A stretch of DNA of 46,263 nucleotides, from the NCBI GenBank assembly GCA_028290545.1, contig JAQGJP010000044.1, positions 1-46,263 on the forward strand, read 5' to 3'. Made by a program: the position numbers and the translations under genes. The notes under the pieces are model-generated. The model had not been told where the DNA came from. It saw only the letters and a program-made list of their open reading frames with translations, and made no database searches. Below are positions 1 to 8,324 of the stretch, piece by piece; positions within the stretch are counted from its first letter, which is position 1; the number at the start of each line of letters is the position of its first letter. Origin of the DNA: Rhizobium sp. (GTDB lineage Bacteria; Pseudomonadota; Alphaproteobacteria; Rhizobiales; Rhizobiaceae).

Positions 1-185
1 GCACCACGGACGTGACGGGCATCGTCTCGCTGCCGGAAGGCACGGAAATGGTCATGCCTGGCGATAACGTCACGGTCTCCGTCGAACTGATCGTTCCGAT
101 CGCGATGGAAGAAAAGCTGCGCTTCGCGATCCGCGAAGGTGGCCGCACCGTCGGCGCCGGCATCGTCGCCAGCATCGTCGAGTAA
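1..185 (+). CDS. tuf: Elongation factor Tu, C-terminal fragment (5' part outside window)
   Basis: The reading frame is open from the window edge and ends at TAA (183-185). The translation contains [19 protein letters not shown] and ends [17 protein letters not shown], the conserved domain III end of bacterial EF-Tu, the GTPase that delivers aminoacyl-tRNA to the ribosome. Only about the last 60 residues are present. The stop is followed by about 130 bases without a gene and then a strong terminator. Neither rpsJ nor tRNA-Trp-secE, the usual downstream neighbours of rhizobial tuf copies, follows here. Identification is very secure; which tuf copy this is cannot be told. Confidence 0.97.
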   Translation, partial: TTDVTGIVSLPEGTEMVMPGDNVTVSVELIVPIAMEEKLRFAIREGGRTVGAGIVASIVE

Positions 186-317
186 CGATCGACCGACTGT
201 CGAAAGCTGCCGACGCACGCTAAGTGATGCAAATGGCGCGCGAACGCGATTTGCACGTGGCGCCTGAATCGCCGCTTCGATCGTCGAGTGATCGTCGATC
301 CTACTCTGGACTTCAAA

Positions 318-345
318 GCCTCGCTGGCGACAGCGGGGCTTTTTT
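318..345 (+). terminator. Rho-independent terminator downstream of tuf
   Basis: GCCTCGCTG (318-326), loop GCGA, CAGCGGGGC (331-339) form a 9-bp stem with one G-U pair, followed directly by six T residues (340-345). It is oriented to end tuf transcription and lies 120 bases before the start of the RTX gene, so that gene needs its own promoter. Confidence 0.9.
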
Positions 346-468
346 GTGCATTTGTACCGGTCGATATTTGCCATCTATCCCCTGATTGAGGGATGGGCGG
401 GATTTTGCATTCGGCTATCCTTCGCAGCAAAAACTTCGCGGCGGCGACCACCGAACTTGGGGGATGGC

Positions 469-2316
469 ATGGACGGCACCGAAAACGGCGACACACTCTA
501 CGGCACGTCATCGAACGACAGCATCAAAGGACTTGGCGGCAACGATACGATCTACGGCTATGCAATCTCCCAAGGGACATTCGACGAGGACGGCTCGGAT
601 ATCCTCGACGGCGGGGAGGGCAACGACACGATCTACGGCGGCACTGGCAACGACGTCATCTATGGTGGCAAAGGTGACGACGTGCTGTTTGCCGGGCCTA
701 ACAAGCAATATCTCGGCGATTACGAATACAGCAACGAGCCGGGCGGCTGGGACGACACTGTCGGCAGCAATCCTTCCGATGTCATCGATGGCGGCGACGG
801 CAACGACACGCTTTATATCCGCTATCAGGGCGTTGTTAACCTGGAGACCGATGAGCAGCTTGCGATTCAATGCGTTTTCGACAACGGCTCCGTCCAGGTG
901 ACGATCGACGACACCTATAACGGCGAATTTGCCACCAGCATCGAGCGGCTGGTGCTCACCAGTGGCGACAAGGCCGACACGATCACATCCACCGACGGTG
1001 ATGACAATCTCGACACCGCCGATGGCGACGACGTCATCCGGGCGCTTGGCGGCGACGACATCGTTGCAAAAGGCCTCGGCAAACTCGATATCGACGCCGG
1101 CGAGGACAATGACACGCTGTATCTCAGCCGCGGCGCTGAACAGGGCGATATCAAATTCGACATGGCGACCGGTATCTTGCAGGTCGATAGCGACGACATG
1201 GGAAGTGCCGTCAATTTCGAGAACCTGATCTTCTCCGGGGCGTTTGCACACGCAAACGAGATCACCGGGGCCTTGGACGGCACCAATGAACTTTACGGTG
1301 GCAATGAAGACGACAAGCTGACCGGCGGCAACAACGCCGACACCATTGCCGGCTCTTCCGGCGACGATGCGATCAACGGCATGGGCGGTGCCGACAGTCT
1401 CACGGGCGGCGAAGGCAAGGACAACGTGATCGCTGGCGATGGTGATGACGATATCTACATCATCATGGATGGTGAGCTCGAAAAGGGTGAGACCTATAAC
1501 GGCGGCGCCAATGTCGACACGTTGCATATCGATTTCTTCGGCAAGACCAAATGGGACCTGAGCGCGGTCACGATCACCGGCTTCGAAGTGATGATGGCCG
1601 AGAATTACCCGTTCTCCAGCCCCTACACCGTCAGGATGACGACGGGGCAACTGTTGCAGTTCAAGGAAATCGACTTCGACACGTTCAACAGGGTTACATT
1701 CGTGATGACCGACAAGAGCGATCTGGTATTTACCGACGGCATCATGGCTTTCAACGCCCTGCAACTGGCAAATGGCGGACAGAAGGCCGATTTCCGCGAG
1801 GCAACCGGCGCGCTGGATCACCAGATCAATGTCTATCCGCAAGTGTTCGGTGGCACCGGCAATGACACGATCCATGGCCGCGACCAAAAGGGTCTCGATT
1901 TCTACGCCAGCGGCGGCAAGGGCAATGACACGATGATTGCAGGTGGCTCCGACACGCTATTGAATGGCGGGCTTGGAAATGATGTGCTGACCGGTGGCAA
2001 GGGTGCCGACGACTTCAAATTCGATACCGTATTGGACGGCAAGAAGAATCTCGACACGATCATCGGCTTCAAACATGGGGTGGACGATATCGATCTGTCG
2101 CCAACACTCTTCGATGCAATCGGCTCTGCTTTGGAGGCGACTGAATTGCACTTCGGCACCAAGGCGAAGGACAAGAACGATTTCCTGATCTTCGACAAGG
2201 CCAGCGGCGAGCTCTTCTATGACGAGGATGGATCAGGCAAGAAGCACAGTGCCATCGAGTTTGCGGAGGTAACCGGCAAGGTCACCCTGAACATTGCCGA
2301 TTTCATTCTATTCTGA
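469..2316 (+). CDS. RTX-type calcium-binding protein, type I secreted
   Basis: A 615-residue acidic protein with about 17 glycine/aspartate nonapeptides of GGxGxDxxx type in two clusters: residues about 15-75 (GGNDTIYG, GGEGNDTIYG, GGTGNDVIYG) and 180-330. More lie near 465-520 (GGTGNDTIHG, GGLGNDVLTG). These fold into calcium-filled beta-rolls in secreted RTX proteins. There is no Sec signal, and the C-terminus ends in hydrophobic ADFILF, fitting an ABC-exporter (PrsDE/TolC-type) signal. No exporter genes are in the window, so export would be in trans. The ATG at 469 (MDGTENGD) was chosen because it starts the repeat domain and has a G-rich stretch upstream. The open frame extends back to 346, but that part is basic and unlike the family. 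No catalytic domain is recognisable; the role may be adhesion or matrix. Confidence 0.88.
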   Translation: MDGTENGDTLYGTSSNDSIKGLGGNDTIYGYAISQGTFDEDGSDILDGGEGNDTIYGGTGNDVIYGGKGDDVLFAGPNKQYLGDYEYSNEPGGWDDTVGSNPSDVIDGGDGNDTLYIRYQGVVNLETDEQLAIQCVFDNGSVQVTIDDTYNGEFATSIERLVLTSGDKADTITSTDGDDNLDTADGDDVIRALGGDDIVAKGLGKLDIDAGEDNDTLYLSRGAEQGDIKFDMATGILQVDSDDMGSAVNFENLIFSGAFAHANEITGALDGTNELYGGNEDDKLTGGNNADTIAGSSGDDAINGMGGADSLTGGEGKDNVIAGDGDDDIYIIMDGELEKGETYNGGANVDTLHIDFFGKTKWDLSAVTITGFEVMMAENYPFSSPYTVRMTTGQLLQFKEIDFDTFNRVTFVMTDKSDLVFTDGIMAFNALQLANGGQKADFREATGALDHQINVYPQVFGGTGNDTIHGRDQKGLDFYASGGKGNDTMIAGGSDTLLNGGLGNDVLTGGKGADDFKFDTVLDGKKNLDTIIGFKHGVDDIDLSPTLFDAIGSALEATELHFGTKAKDKNDFLIFDKASGELFYDEDGSGKKHSAIEFAEVTGKVTLNIADFILF

Positions 2317-2595
2317 GATTTGACCAGCTTTGCCATTTGCCAACGCCAACAATTCAGTGACCAGAAAGCCATTGATCTTCATGCCGGCGAGATTGCAATT
2401 GGTGATCTCCGTGCCTTCGAAATTGATATCCTCGAACCGTGATGCAGAGAGATCGATATTGCGGAATCGAGCATGTTTCATCGAAACGTCCTCAAAGCAC
2501 GTTCCGTTGAGATTGGCATTGCTGAAGGTTGCATATTCCAGATTGACGGCGTCGAACTCCGAACCTGGGATAGCCGTATCCTGAACTTTCATCAT
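2308..2595 (-). CDS. Small pentapeptide-repeat protein
   Basis: A 95-residue protein with successive A(N/D)LxX-like pentapeptides from about residue 15: FSNANLNGT, ARFRNIDLSASRFED, INFEGTEITNCNLAG. Such repeats build a right-handed square beta-helix; functions vary and cannot be assigned here. The start at 2595 is supported by AAGGA seven bases upstream; an earlier in-frame ATG at 2649 lacks one. The gene converges on the RTX gene and the two coding ends overlap by 9 bases. The short solenoid (about 12 pentapeptides) is smaller than the Qnr/MfpA DNA mimics. Cytoplasmic, with no signal peptide. The family call is good; the function is unknown. Confidence 0.75.
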   Translation of the reverse strand: MMKVQDTAIPGSEFDAVNLEYATFSNANLNGTCFEDVSMKHARFRNIDLSASRFEDINFEGTEITNCNLAGMKINGFLVTELLALANGKAGQISE

Positions 2596-2751
2596 CGCCG
2601 CTTCCTTAACGTCCGAGATCGGGGGCTTGCAGTCTAGAAGGCAATCCACAGCCGGGCAACATCGGAATAGACCACCATATCATCGTGATGGAACTGGCAA
2701 TTGTCATACAAATCGGCTAAGCCATCGTCGATATTAGCAGAGGTTGGATTC

Positions 2752-3645
2752 ATGAAAAAACGTATTCTGTTCACCGGCGGTTCGGGCAAGGCCGGCCGGC
2801 ATGCCGTGCCGTGGCTGATCAATGCCGGCTATGAGGTTCATAATATCGATCTGGTGCCGCTCGACAGCCCTGGCGTCACCAATCTGATCGTCGATATTGC
2901 CGATGCGGGACAGGTCTATAACGCGCTGTCGATGCACCGCAATTTTACGGATCTCGGTCACGGCAACGGCGTGCAGGCCTTCGATGCCGTGGTGCATTTC
3001 GCGGCAATCCCGCGCATCCTCATCAAGCCTGACAACGAGACCTTCCGCATCAACACGATGGGCACCTACAATGTCATCGAGGCGGCGGTGAAACTCGGTG
3101 TCCGCAAGGTCGTCGTCGCTTCCAGCGAGACCACCTATGGCGTCTGCTTTGCCGAGGGACATCGAGACTTCCACCAGTTCCCGCTGGACGAGGATTACGA
3201 CGTCAACCCGATGGACAGCTATGGTCTGTCGAAGGTGTTGAACGAGAAGACTGCGCGGGCGTTTGCCGAGCGTTCCGGCGCCGACATCTATGCGCTGAGG
3301 ATCGGCAATGTCATCGAGCCGCATGAATATGACAAGTTCCCGGAATTCTTCGCCAATCCGGAAATGCGCAAGCGCATCGCCTGGTCCTATATCGACGCGC
3401 GCGATCTTGGCCAGATCGTCCATCTCTGCATTGAAAAGGATGGTCTGGGCTATCAGGTGTTCAATGCGGTGAACGACACCGTTTCGGCCAATACGCCTTC
3501 GCGCGAACTCGCCGCGCGGTTCTATCCCAATGTAAAGTTCACGCGCGAGATCGGCGAATTCGAGAGCCTGCTCTCCAACCGCAAGATCCGTGAAGTCCTG
3601 GGCTTCAAGGAAGAGCACGACTGGCGGAAATATGTGAAGGTCTGA
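2752..3645 (+). CDS. NAD(P)-dependent epimerase/dehydratase (extended SDR)
   Basis: A 297-residue extended short-chain dehydrogenase. The N-terminus has the dinucleotide-binding loop TGGSGKAG (residues 8-15), acidic NID near 31-33, and VHFAAIPRI. The catalytic triad is visible as Ser124/125 (ASSETTYG) and Tyr157-x3-Lys161 (SYGLSK). These enzymes oxidise, epimerise or dehydrate nucleotide sugars or sugar acids; uronate dehydrogenase-like or NDP-sugar epimerase-like roles are both possible. The start is the ATG at 2752 with GAGG about 9 bases upstream. It is divergent from the pentapeptide gene, and its stop lies 9 bases from the stop of the convergent CDGSH gene. The substrate is not determinable. 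Confidence 0.88.
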   Translation: MKKRILFTGGSGKAGRHAVPWLINAGYEVHNIDLVPLDSPGVTNLIVDIADAGQVYNALSMHRNFTDLGHGNGVQAFDAVVHFAAIPRILIKPDNETFRINTMGTYNVIEAAVKLGVRKVVVASSETTYGVCFAEGHRDFHQFPLDEDYDVNPMDSYGLSKVLNEKTARAFAERSGADIYALRIGNVIEPHEYDKFPEFFANPEMRKRIAWSYIDARDLGQIVHLCIEKDGLGYQVFNAVNDTVSANTPSRELAARFYPNVKFTREIGEFESLLSNRKIREVLGFKEEHDWRKYVKV

Positions 3646-3654
3646 GCCTTCAAC

Positions 3655-4287
3655 CTAGGGCGCGACAAACCCCACAGCCTTATGCGATCCGTCGCAGTAA
3701 GGCTTGTTCTGGGAATGGCCGCAGCGACAGAGCCAGGTCTTTTCGACCCGGGCGACGTTGCGGCCGGTGCCGGAATCGATCTCCAGCCTACCGGTGACCA
3801 GCAGGGGACCGTTGGGCTGCGGCGACACAGTCACCGGGCCGGTAAGGTCGATGATTGCCAGCGTCGATTCCTTCGAGGCCGGCTCGCCAGTGGCCGAAAA
3901 CCCGCCCTCGATATGGGAGTTGTCGCAGAACGGCTTGTTCCTGGACAGGCCGCAGCGACAGAGCGTGGCGCGGAACATGGCGCCATGGCCGTCGACGATC
4001 ATTTCGGCATTGACGGCCAGCGGTCCGTTTTCACGCAGGATGACGATATTGGCGCGCGGGGCTTTCTCATCGGCGCCGCCGTCCTTGCGGCGAACGGTGA
4101 TCGCGCCGGACGGACAGTTGAGCGCCACATGCAGGATTTCCTCGGCGCTGGCGCCATCGGCGTCGATCCATTCGCCTTCGACATTGGCGCGGAACACGTG
4201 CGGCTGGCCCATTACGCAGCGGCGCGCATGGATGCAGCGCTTGCCATCGAAGCTGACATCGGCCTGGCTTCCTTCGACGGTTTCCAT
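3655..4287 (-). CDS. Fe-S protein with Fer4_19 domain and two CDGSH domains
   Basis: A 210-residue soluble protein. Residues about 10-65 match the divergent single-cluster ferredoxin-like domain (RCIHARRCVMG ... LNCPSGAI). Two mitoNEET-type [2Fe-2S] motifs follow: CRCGLSRNKPFCDNSH (about 111-126) and CRCGHSQNKPYCDGSH (about 188-203). Each has the CxCx2(S)x3Px CDxxH ligand set of three Cys and one His. Such proteins carry electrons or clusters; partners are unknown. GGGAG lies upstream of the ATG at 4287. It is the last gene of the minus-strand run, 82 bases after the saccharopine-dehydrogenase-like gene, so it may supply electrons to that pathway, but it could have its own promoter. Confidence 0.87.
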   Translation of the reverse strand: METVEGSQADVSFDGKRCIHARRCVMGQPHVFRANVEGEWIDADGASAEEILHVALNCPSGAITVRRKDGGADEKAPRANIVILRENGPLAVNAEMIVDGHGAMFRATLCRCGLSRNKPFCDNSHIEGGFSATGEPASKESTLAIIDLTGPVTVSPQPNGPLLVTGRLEIDSGTGRNVARVEKTWLCRCGHSQNKPYCDGSHKAVGFVAP

Positions 4288-4369
4288 CCCGCGTCTCCCT
4301 CGCTGTTTGCCGATCCTGCATCGGCGTATGGCATCATAAGATCACAGCCGTCACGAGCCATCAAGACTG

Positions 4370-5557
4370 CTATTTGATCGTTTTGATGATCCTGAACTTG
4401 CGCTTTTCGAGTTCTGGAAAATAGGTAGCCGCATCAAAATAGCCTTCGGGCGCATAGACGCCGGGCTTTTTCGGATATTTGAGAATGAGCTGCGCGGCGA
4501 TCGACGCATTCATCGAGGTGCAAGCATCGACAAAGCCGTCATACATCGGATCCGGGGTGACGATGACATCGCAACGCACCGTGCGCGGCAAGCCGTCCTT
4601 GCGGCCGTGGCCGATGGCGAAATGGATCTCGTGGCTCTGTTGTTCCGGGATGCGGTGGCCATTCTTCTCGATATTTCGCTGGATCACTTTCGAAAGCACA
4701 TCGAGCGGCTTGACCTGCACGCCGCCCACCTCGACCGTTGCGTCGAGATCGCCGAAGCCCGCTTTGACCAAGCCAACCCATGCTTCATGCTCGCGGTGGG
4801 GCAGATGCAGTTTCCAGGTGAATTCCCGGATGCCTTTCTCGGCGATGCCGTCGGCAAGCGGCACTGTGAGCTGTTCGGAATGCGGCGAATACATGAATTC
4901 GCAGCGGCCCCAGGGCTCCGGCAGGTCGAGGACTTCGACACCGGTCATCGGATCGCAAATCATATGCCGGCCGTCAAGGAACTGGGTGCTCGGATGGGCA
5001 TATTCAGCAAGCACGGTGGAGATCGAGTAGGGCGGCACCAGAACAGGGTTCTCGTCGCCAACCAGTTCGGCCGCCCAATAGAGATTGATCCGGTCGATCT
5101 CGTCGAGCTCGTCGGCCACCGCGCGGCAGATGACATTCGACATGCCGGGATCGGCCCCGACCCCGGTGACTGCGGTCATGCCTGCCGCCTTGAAGCGTTC
5201 GTGCTCGGCGATCTGCTTGACGGTGTAGATGCCCAGGCCCCCGAGATCGACGTAGGGCACGCGGGCCGCAAACGCCGCCTCGAAGATCACCATCTGGTAA
5301 CCGGCAAGCGTCGGCACGCAGTTCATGCAGATATCGGCGCCTGTGATTGCGGCGGCAAGGCGCGCCGGATCGGTGACATCGAGATCGAAGATTTCAAGTC
5401 TGGCGTCACCGAGCTCGGCGACCAGCGCCTCCATGCGGGAGCGCGACGTGTCGCAGATGCGGATTTTCTTGATGTCGATGATGGCACGATCGGAAATCAG
5501 GTCGCGGACGATGCCCGCACCCATGAAGCCCGCGCCGCCGGGAATGGTGATGATCAT
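4370..5557 (-). CDS. Saccharopine dehydrogenase-family NAD(P)-dependent oxidoreductase
   Basis: A 395-residue protein with an N-terminal Rossmann fold starting IPGGAGFMGAGIVRDL, then ICDTSRSR after beta-2, ADICMNCVPTL, and the family segment VPYVDLGG...GVGADPGMSNV (about 105-160). The rest is the mixed substrate/dimerisation domain of the Lys9-like group. That group includes saccharopine dehydrogenase, lysine 6-dehydrogenase and carboxynorspermidine dehydrogenase, which reduce or oxidise a secondary amine or imine formed from an amino acid or polyamine and a carbonyl compound. Next to an aldehyde dehydrogenase and a polyamine-type importer, an amine/semialdehyde interconversion is the natural inference; the exact substrate is not. 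It lies 75 bases downstream of the ALDH gene in the same orientation. Confidence 0.85.
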   Translation of the reverse strand: MIITIPGGAGFMGAGIVRDLISDRAIIDIKKIRICDTSRSRMEALVAELGDARLEIFDLDVTDPARLAAAITGADICMNCVPTLAGYQMVIFEAAFAARVPYVDLGGLGIYTVKQIAEHERFKAAGMTAVTGVGADPGMSNVICRAVADELDEIDRINLYWAAELVGDENPVLVPPYSISTVLAEYAHPSTQFLDGRHMICDPMTGVEVLDLPEPWGRCEFMYSPHSEQLTVPLADGIAEKGIREFTWKLHLPHREHEAWVGLVKAGFGDLDATVEVGGVQVKPLDVLSKVIQRNIEKNGHRIPEQQSHEIHFAIGHGRKDGLPRTVRCDVIVTPDPMYDGFVDACTSMNASIAAQLILKYPKKPGVYAPEGYFDAATYFPELEKRKFRIIKTIK

Positions 5558-5632
5558 TTTGGGTTACGCTCTCGTATGTTCAGGGTCTTGGATCTCTGCA
5601 TCCGCCTGTGTGGTGTCATCCTCGGACGCCGT

Positions 5633-7138
5633 TCAAACAGGCTTCCTCCCGCCTGTCTCATAAAACCAATCATCCGGGTATGGATACCACCAGCCCTGGC
5701 GCACCGGCTTATGGTCGATAATCACCATTTTCGAGCGGCGGAAGGTGTCGAGTCCAAGGCGGGACAATTCCCGGCCGATGCCGGAATTCTTCCAGCCGCC
5801 GAAGGGCAGGGCATCATTGTCGATCATCGGATTGTTGACCCAGACCATGCCGGCTTCGAGCCGCTCGGCCGCTTCCATTGCTTCTTCCAGCGAGGTGGTG
5901 AACACGGAAGCGCCGAGGCCGAATTCGCTGTCATTGGCCTTTTCGATGGCTTCGTTGAAATCCGCGACCCGGCAGATCGCCGCGACGGGTCCGAAACATT
6001 CCTCGCGCATGATCGCCATATCCGGCGCGACGCCGGTGAGAATGGTCGGCTCGTAGAACCAGCCGACGGATTGATCCTCGGGAATTTTTCCGCCGACGAC
6101 GGCTTTCGCGCCCTTGGCGATTGCATCCTCGACCAGCCGGATTACTTTGGCGCGCGCCGCCTCGCTGACCAGCGGCCCGATTTCGGCCTTGTCGAGGCCA
6201 TTGCCTATGCGCAGGCGCCTGGTCTCGGCGACAAAGGCGGCTATGAAATCGTCATGCACGTCATCGACCACGAAGAAGCGCTCGGCCGACGTACAGACCT
6301 GGCCTGAGAGATGGAAAGCCGCAGTGACCGCGCCGGCAGCCGCGATATTGATTGGTGCGTGTTTGCTTACGATCAGTGGATCGGAACCGCCCGCCTCGAT
6401 CACGGCTGGTTTCATCTGGCCCGCTGCGGCGATGGCGACTGCCTTTCCCGCAGCGACGGAACCGGTGAAAGCAACGGCATGCGTGAGCTTTGAGGCGATC
6501 AATGTCTGCGCTATGTCAGCGCCGCCCGGCACGCAGGCGATCAGGCCATCGGGCAGGGCCTCGAAGATCTCCATGAATTTCAGGGTCGACAACGTGGTCG
6601 CCAGCGCCGGCTTGATGATGCAGCCATTTCCGGATGCCAGCGATGCGGCGACCGTCCAGCACATCAAAAGGATGGGGAAATTGAACGGCATGATATGGAC
6701 GGAAACGCCGACCGGCTCGTAGCGCGCATATTGGAACGAGCCGGCCTGCGTCGTGCCCGCCACCTTGCCGGCCTCGTCGCGCGCCATTTCGGCGAAATAG
6801 CGGAAGGCGCCGGCGCAGTTGGCGACCTCGCCGATCGCCTCCGGATACGGCTTGCCCATTTCCCGCACCATCAGTTCGGCGCAGCGGCGCATGTCGGTTG
6901 CTTCGATCTTGCTGGCGATCTTGTGCAGGATCGCAGCACGCGTCTTGGCGTCGACCATCTTCCAGTGCTTCTGGGCGGCGTTTGCGGCTTTCAGCACTTG
7001 ACCGAGTTCGTCCATTGACGTTTCGGCAATCCGGCCTTCCTGGGCGAGCGTCGCCGGATTGACGATGTCGATCACCTTGCCGGCAGAGGGCAGGTAGTTC
7101 GGATGCTGGTAATAGACGGGCGTTTGCGGATCGAACAT
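5633..7138 (-). CDS. NAD(P)-dependent aldehyde dehydrogenase
   Basis: A 501-residue ALDH-superfamily enzyme. Visible motifs are the Asn loop PFNFPILL, the coenzyme segment IIKPALAT, FTGSVAAG, the general-base Glu in VIEAGGSDP (about 260), the nucleophile Cys in SGQVCTSAERF (about 295), and EECFGPVAAI and PFGGWKNSGIGRE near the end. The usual ELGGK is EAGGS, as in some semialdehyde dehydrogenases. The ATG at 7138 was chosen. A GTG at 7165 would put translation start inside a palindromic repeat (7157-7210) and add residues unlike the family. It probably oxidises an aldehyde produced in the same pathway as the downstream saccharopine-dehydrogenase-like enzyme. The substrate is unknown. Confidence 0.9.
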   Translation of the reverse strand: MFDPQTPVYYQHPNYLPSAGKVIDIVNPATLAQEGRIAETSMDELGQVLKAANAAQKHWKMVDAKTRAAILHKIASKIEATDMRRCAELMVREMGKPYPEAIGEVANCAGAFRYFAEMARDEAGKVAGTTQAGSFQYARYEPVGVSVHIMPFNFPILLMCWTVAASLASGNGCIIKPALATTLSTLKFMEIFEALPDGLIACVPGGADIAQTLIASKLTHAVAFTGSVAAGKAVAIAAAGQMKPAVIEAGGSDPLIVSKHAPINIAAAGAVTAAFHLSGQVCTSAERFFVVDDVHDDFIAAFVAETRRLRIGNGLDKAEIGPLVSEAARAKVIRLVEDAIAKGAKAVVGGKIPEDQSVGWFYEPTILTGVAPDMAIMREECFGPVAAICRVADFNEAIEKANDSEFGLGASVFTTSLEEAMEAAERLEAGMVWVNNPMIDNDALPFGGWKNSGIGRELSRLGLDTFRRSKMVIIDHKPVRQGWWYPYPDDWFYETGGRKPV

Positions 7139-7156
7139 TGGTAATTCTTTCGATTT

Positions 7157-7210
7157 GCCCCTCACCTTGGCCCGCTCCGTTCTTGCGGGGACAGGGCTAG
7201 GGTAAGGGGC
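7157..7210. repeat. Palindromic intergenic element
   Basis: GCCCCTCACC at 7157-7166 is complementary (one mismatch) to GGTAAGGGGC at 7201-7210, with further pairing inside. This is the style of the short palindromic mosaic elements common between rhizobial genes. It sits between cupin C and the ALDH gene and could fold in the operon mRNA. Confidence 0.6.
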
Positions 7211-7235
7211 ATCTTTCCCTCAAATTTCCGAGTGC

Positions 7236-7583
7236 CTACCGGATCATGTAGACCTTCTTGATCGTCTCATACACGGTGCAGACGCCCTTCCAGTCCTGCG
7301 GGAAGAAGGCGGCGGTATCCGGCGTGATCTCGATGACCTCGCCGCTGTCATGCACATAGGTGCAGCGGCCCTCGAGGAAATGGCAGAATTCGTCTCGCGT
7401 CACATGGCAGACCCACCTGCCGGGGGTGCAGACCCAGAGACCGCATTCGTTCTCGCCATTCGCACCCTTGTGGATCAGTTTGCCGGATGTGCGGGAGGAG
7501 CCTTCGAGCATGGTCGGGATCACCCCCCAATCGACGAGGTCGGTTTGTTCCAGCGGCTTGCGCATCAGCGGTGTCGTGGTCAT
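7236..7583 (-). CDS. Small single-domain cupin (DUF861/EutQ-like), copy C
   Basis: A 115-residue cupin. Core segments are LVDWGVIPTMLEG, CGLWVCTPGRW, RDEFCHFLEG, GEVIEI and FFPQDWKG, ending VYETIKKVYMIR. This is the pattern of the small Cupin_3/DUF861 group related to EutQ and the ureidoglycine aminohydrolase domain. The ATG at 7583 has GAGG eight bases upstream; the frame runs further back, into cupin B, without start support. It is the third of three tandem paralogues and resembles copy A more than copy B. In this family the Glu of DEFCHF lies on the metal-site strand, but a full His3Glu set is not evident, so it may be an isomerase, a lyase or a binding protein. Confidence 0.82.
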   Translation of the reverse strand: MTTTPLMRKPLEQTDLVDWGVIPTMLEGSSRTSGKLIHKGANGENECGLWVCTPGRWVCHVTRDEFCHFLEGRCTYVHDSGEVIEITPDTAAFFPQDWKGVCTVYETIKKVYMIR

Positions 7584-7606
7584 GGGCAGATCCTCGGAAT
7601 GTGTTG

Positions 7607-7948
7607 TCAGCGGCCGGCATAGGCTTTGGAAAGTGTTTTGGTGATGATCGAGCGGCCGCTCCAACCGTTCGGAAAGAACACGATCGAGCCTGCTGTAACC
7701 GGGATTTCCTCGCCGTTGTCATGGATGTAGACGCCTTCGCCGCCGAGAAAATGGCAGAATTCGTCGTGGTCGAAGACGATCGTGCGTTCGCCGGGCGTGC
7801 AGGACCAGATGCCGCATTCACCGGTGCCGTCCGCTCTCGCATTCAGTATCTTCAGGGAAACGCGCGGTTCGCCGGAAATTGTCGCCGGGCTTATGCCCAG
7901 ATCGTCCATTTCAATCGAAGTATAGTCGTGCCAGTTCGGTGTCGTCAT
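7607..7948 (-). CDS. Small single-domain cupin (DUF861/EutQ-like), copy B
   Basis: A 113-residue protein with the same fold signature as its neighbours: ECGIWSCTPGER, DHDEFCHFLGG, DNGEEIPV and FFPNGWSGRS. It departs from A and C in the N-terminal third (no LVDWG) and in the C-terminal strand (ITKTLSKAYAGR instead of xETxxxxYM), so it may bind a different ligand or form a different subunit. AGGAGG lies eight bases before the ATG and starts within the stop region of copy A (gap 13 bases). Its own stop is 23 bases before the start of copy C. Cytoplasmic. Confidence 0.82.
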   Translation of the reverse strand: MTTPNWHDYTSIEMDDLGISPATISGEPRVSLKILNARADGTGECGIWSCTPGERTIVFDHDEFCHFLGGEGVYIHDNGEEIPVTAGSIVFFPNGWSGRSIITKTLSKAYAGR

Positions 7949-7961
7949 TTCAGGAGCCTCC

Positions 7962-8324
7962 TCAGGCGAGCATGTAGATGTTGCGCATGGTCTCGTGCAC
8001 CGTGCATTCGCCGGTCCAGCCGGCAGGGAATGTGACCGCGGTGCCCGGGCCGATCTCGATTACCTCACCGGCATCGGATTTGTAAGTCGCGCGTCCGGCG
8101 ACGAAGTGGCAGAATTCGTCGCGCGGGATCGACAGCCGCCAGCGACCGGGCGTGCAGACCCAGATGCCGGTTTCGGGCTGATTGTTCGGTCCTTTGAACA
8201 GCAGCCGGCCGGAGGAATGCGATTGCCCTTCGAGCATCTGCGCCTGCGCGCCCCAATCGACCAGGTCGTTGAAGCCGGTGGCGTTATGGATATGCGGCGC
8301 GCTGGATTTCAGCGTCTCAACCAT
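7962..8324 (-). CDS. Small single-domain cupin (DUF861/EutQ-like), copy A
   Basis: A 120-residue cupin with FNDLVDWGAQAQMLEG, TGIWVCTPGRW, RDEFCHFVAG, GEVIEIGPG, TFPAGWTGEC and the end HETMRNIYMLA. Its ATG lies inside the end of the glycosyltransferase gene (8-base overlap), so translation of the two is probably coupled. This ties the cupins to the glycosyltransferase pathway. The family is known from EutQ, ureidoglycine aminohydrolase and many uncharacterised small proteins. The specific reaction here is unknown. Confidence 0.84.
   Translation of the reverse strand: MVETLKSSAPHIHNATGFNDLVDWGAQAQMLEGQSHSSGRLLFKGPNNQPETGIWVCTPGRWRLSIPRDEFCHFVAGRATYKSDAGEVIEIGPGTAVTFPAGWTGECTVHETMRNIYMLA

Noticed and set aside
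508..1887. 459-codon minus-strand frame opposite the first RTX gene
   Set aside because: It mirrors the regular GGxGxD codons as Val/Ile/Ala/Asp-rich low-complexity protein, with no domain and no start signal. It is an artefact of repeat codon bias.
469..2316. Possible tandem DNA repeats or CRISPR-like array in the RTX genes
   Set aside because: The periodic GGC/GAC pattern is explained by coding nonapeptides; repeat units vary and no spacers exist.
4607..6307. 566-codon plus-strand frame across the saccharopine-dehydrogenase-like and ALDH genes
   Set aside because: It spans two genuine minus-strand enzymes; its product is Arg/His/Asp-rich without family similarity.
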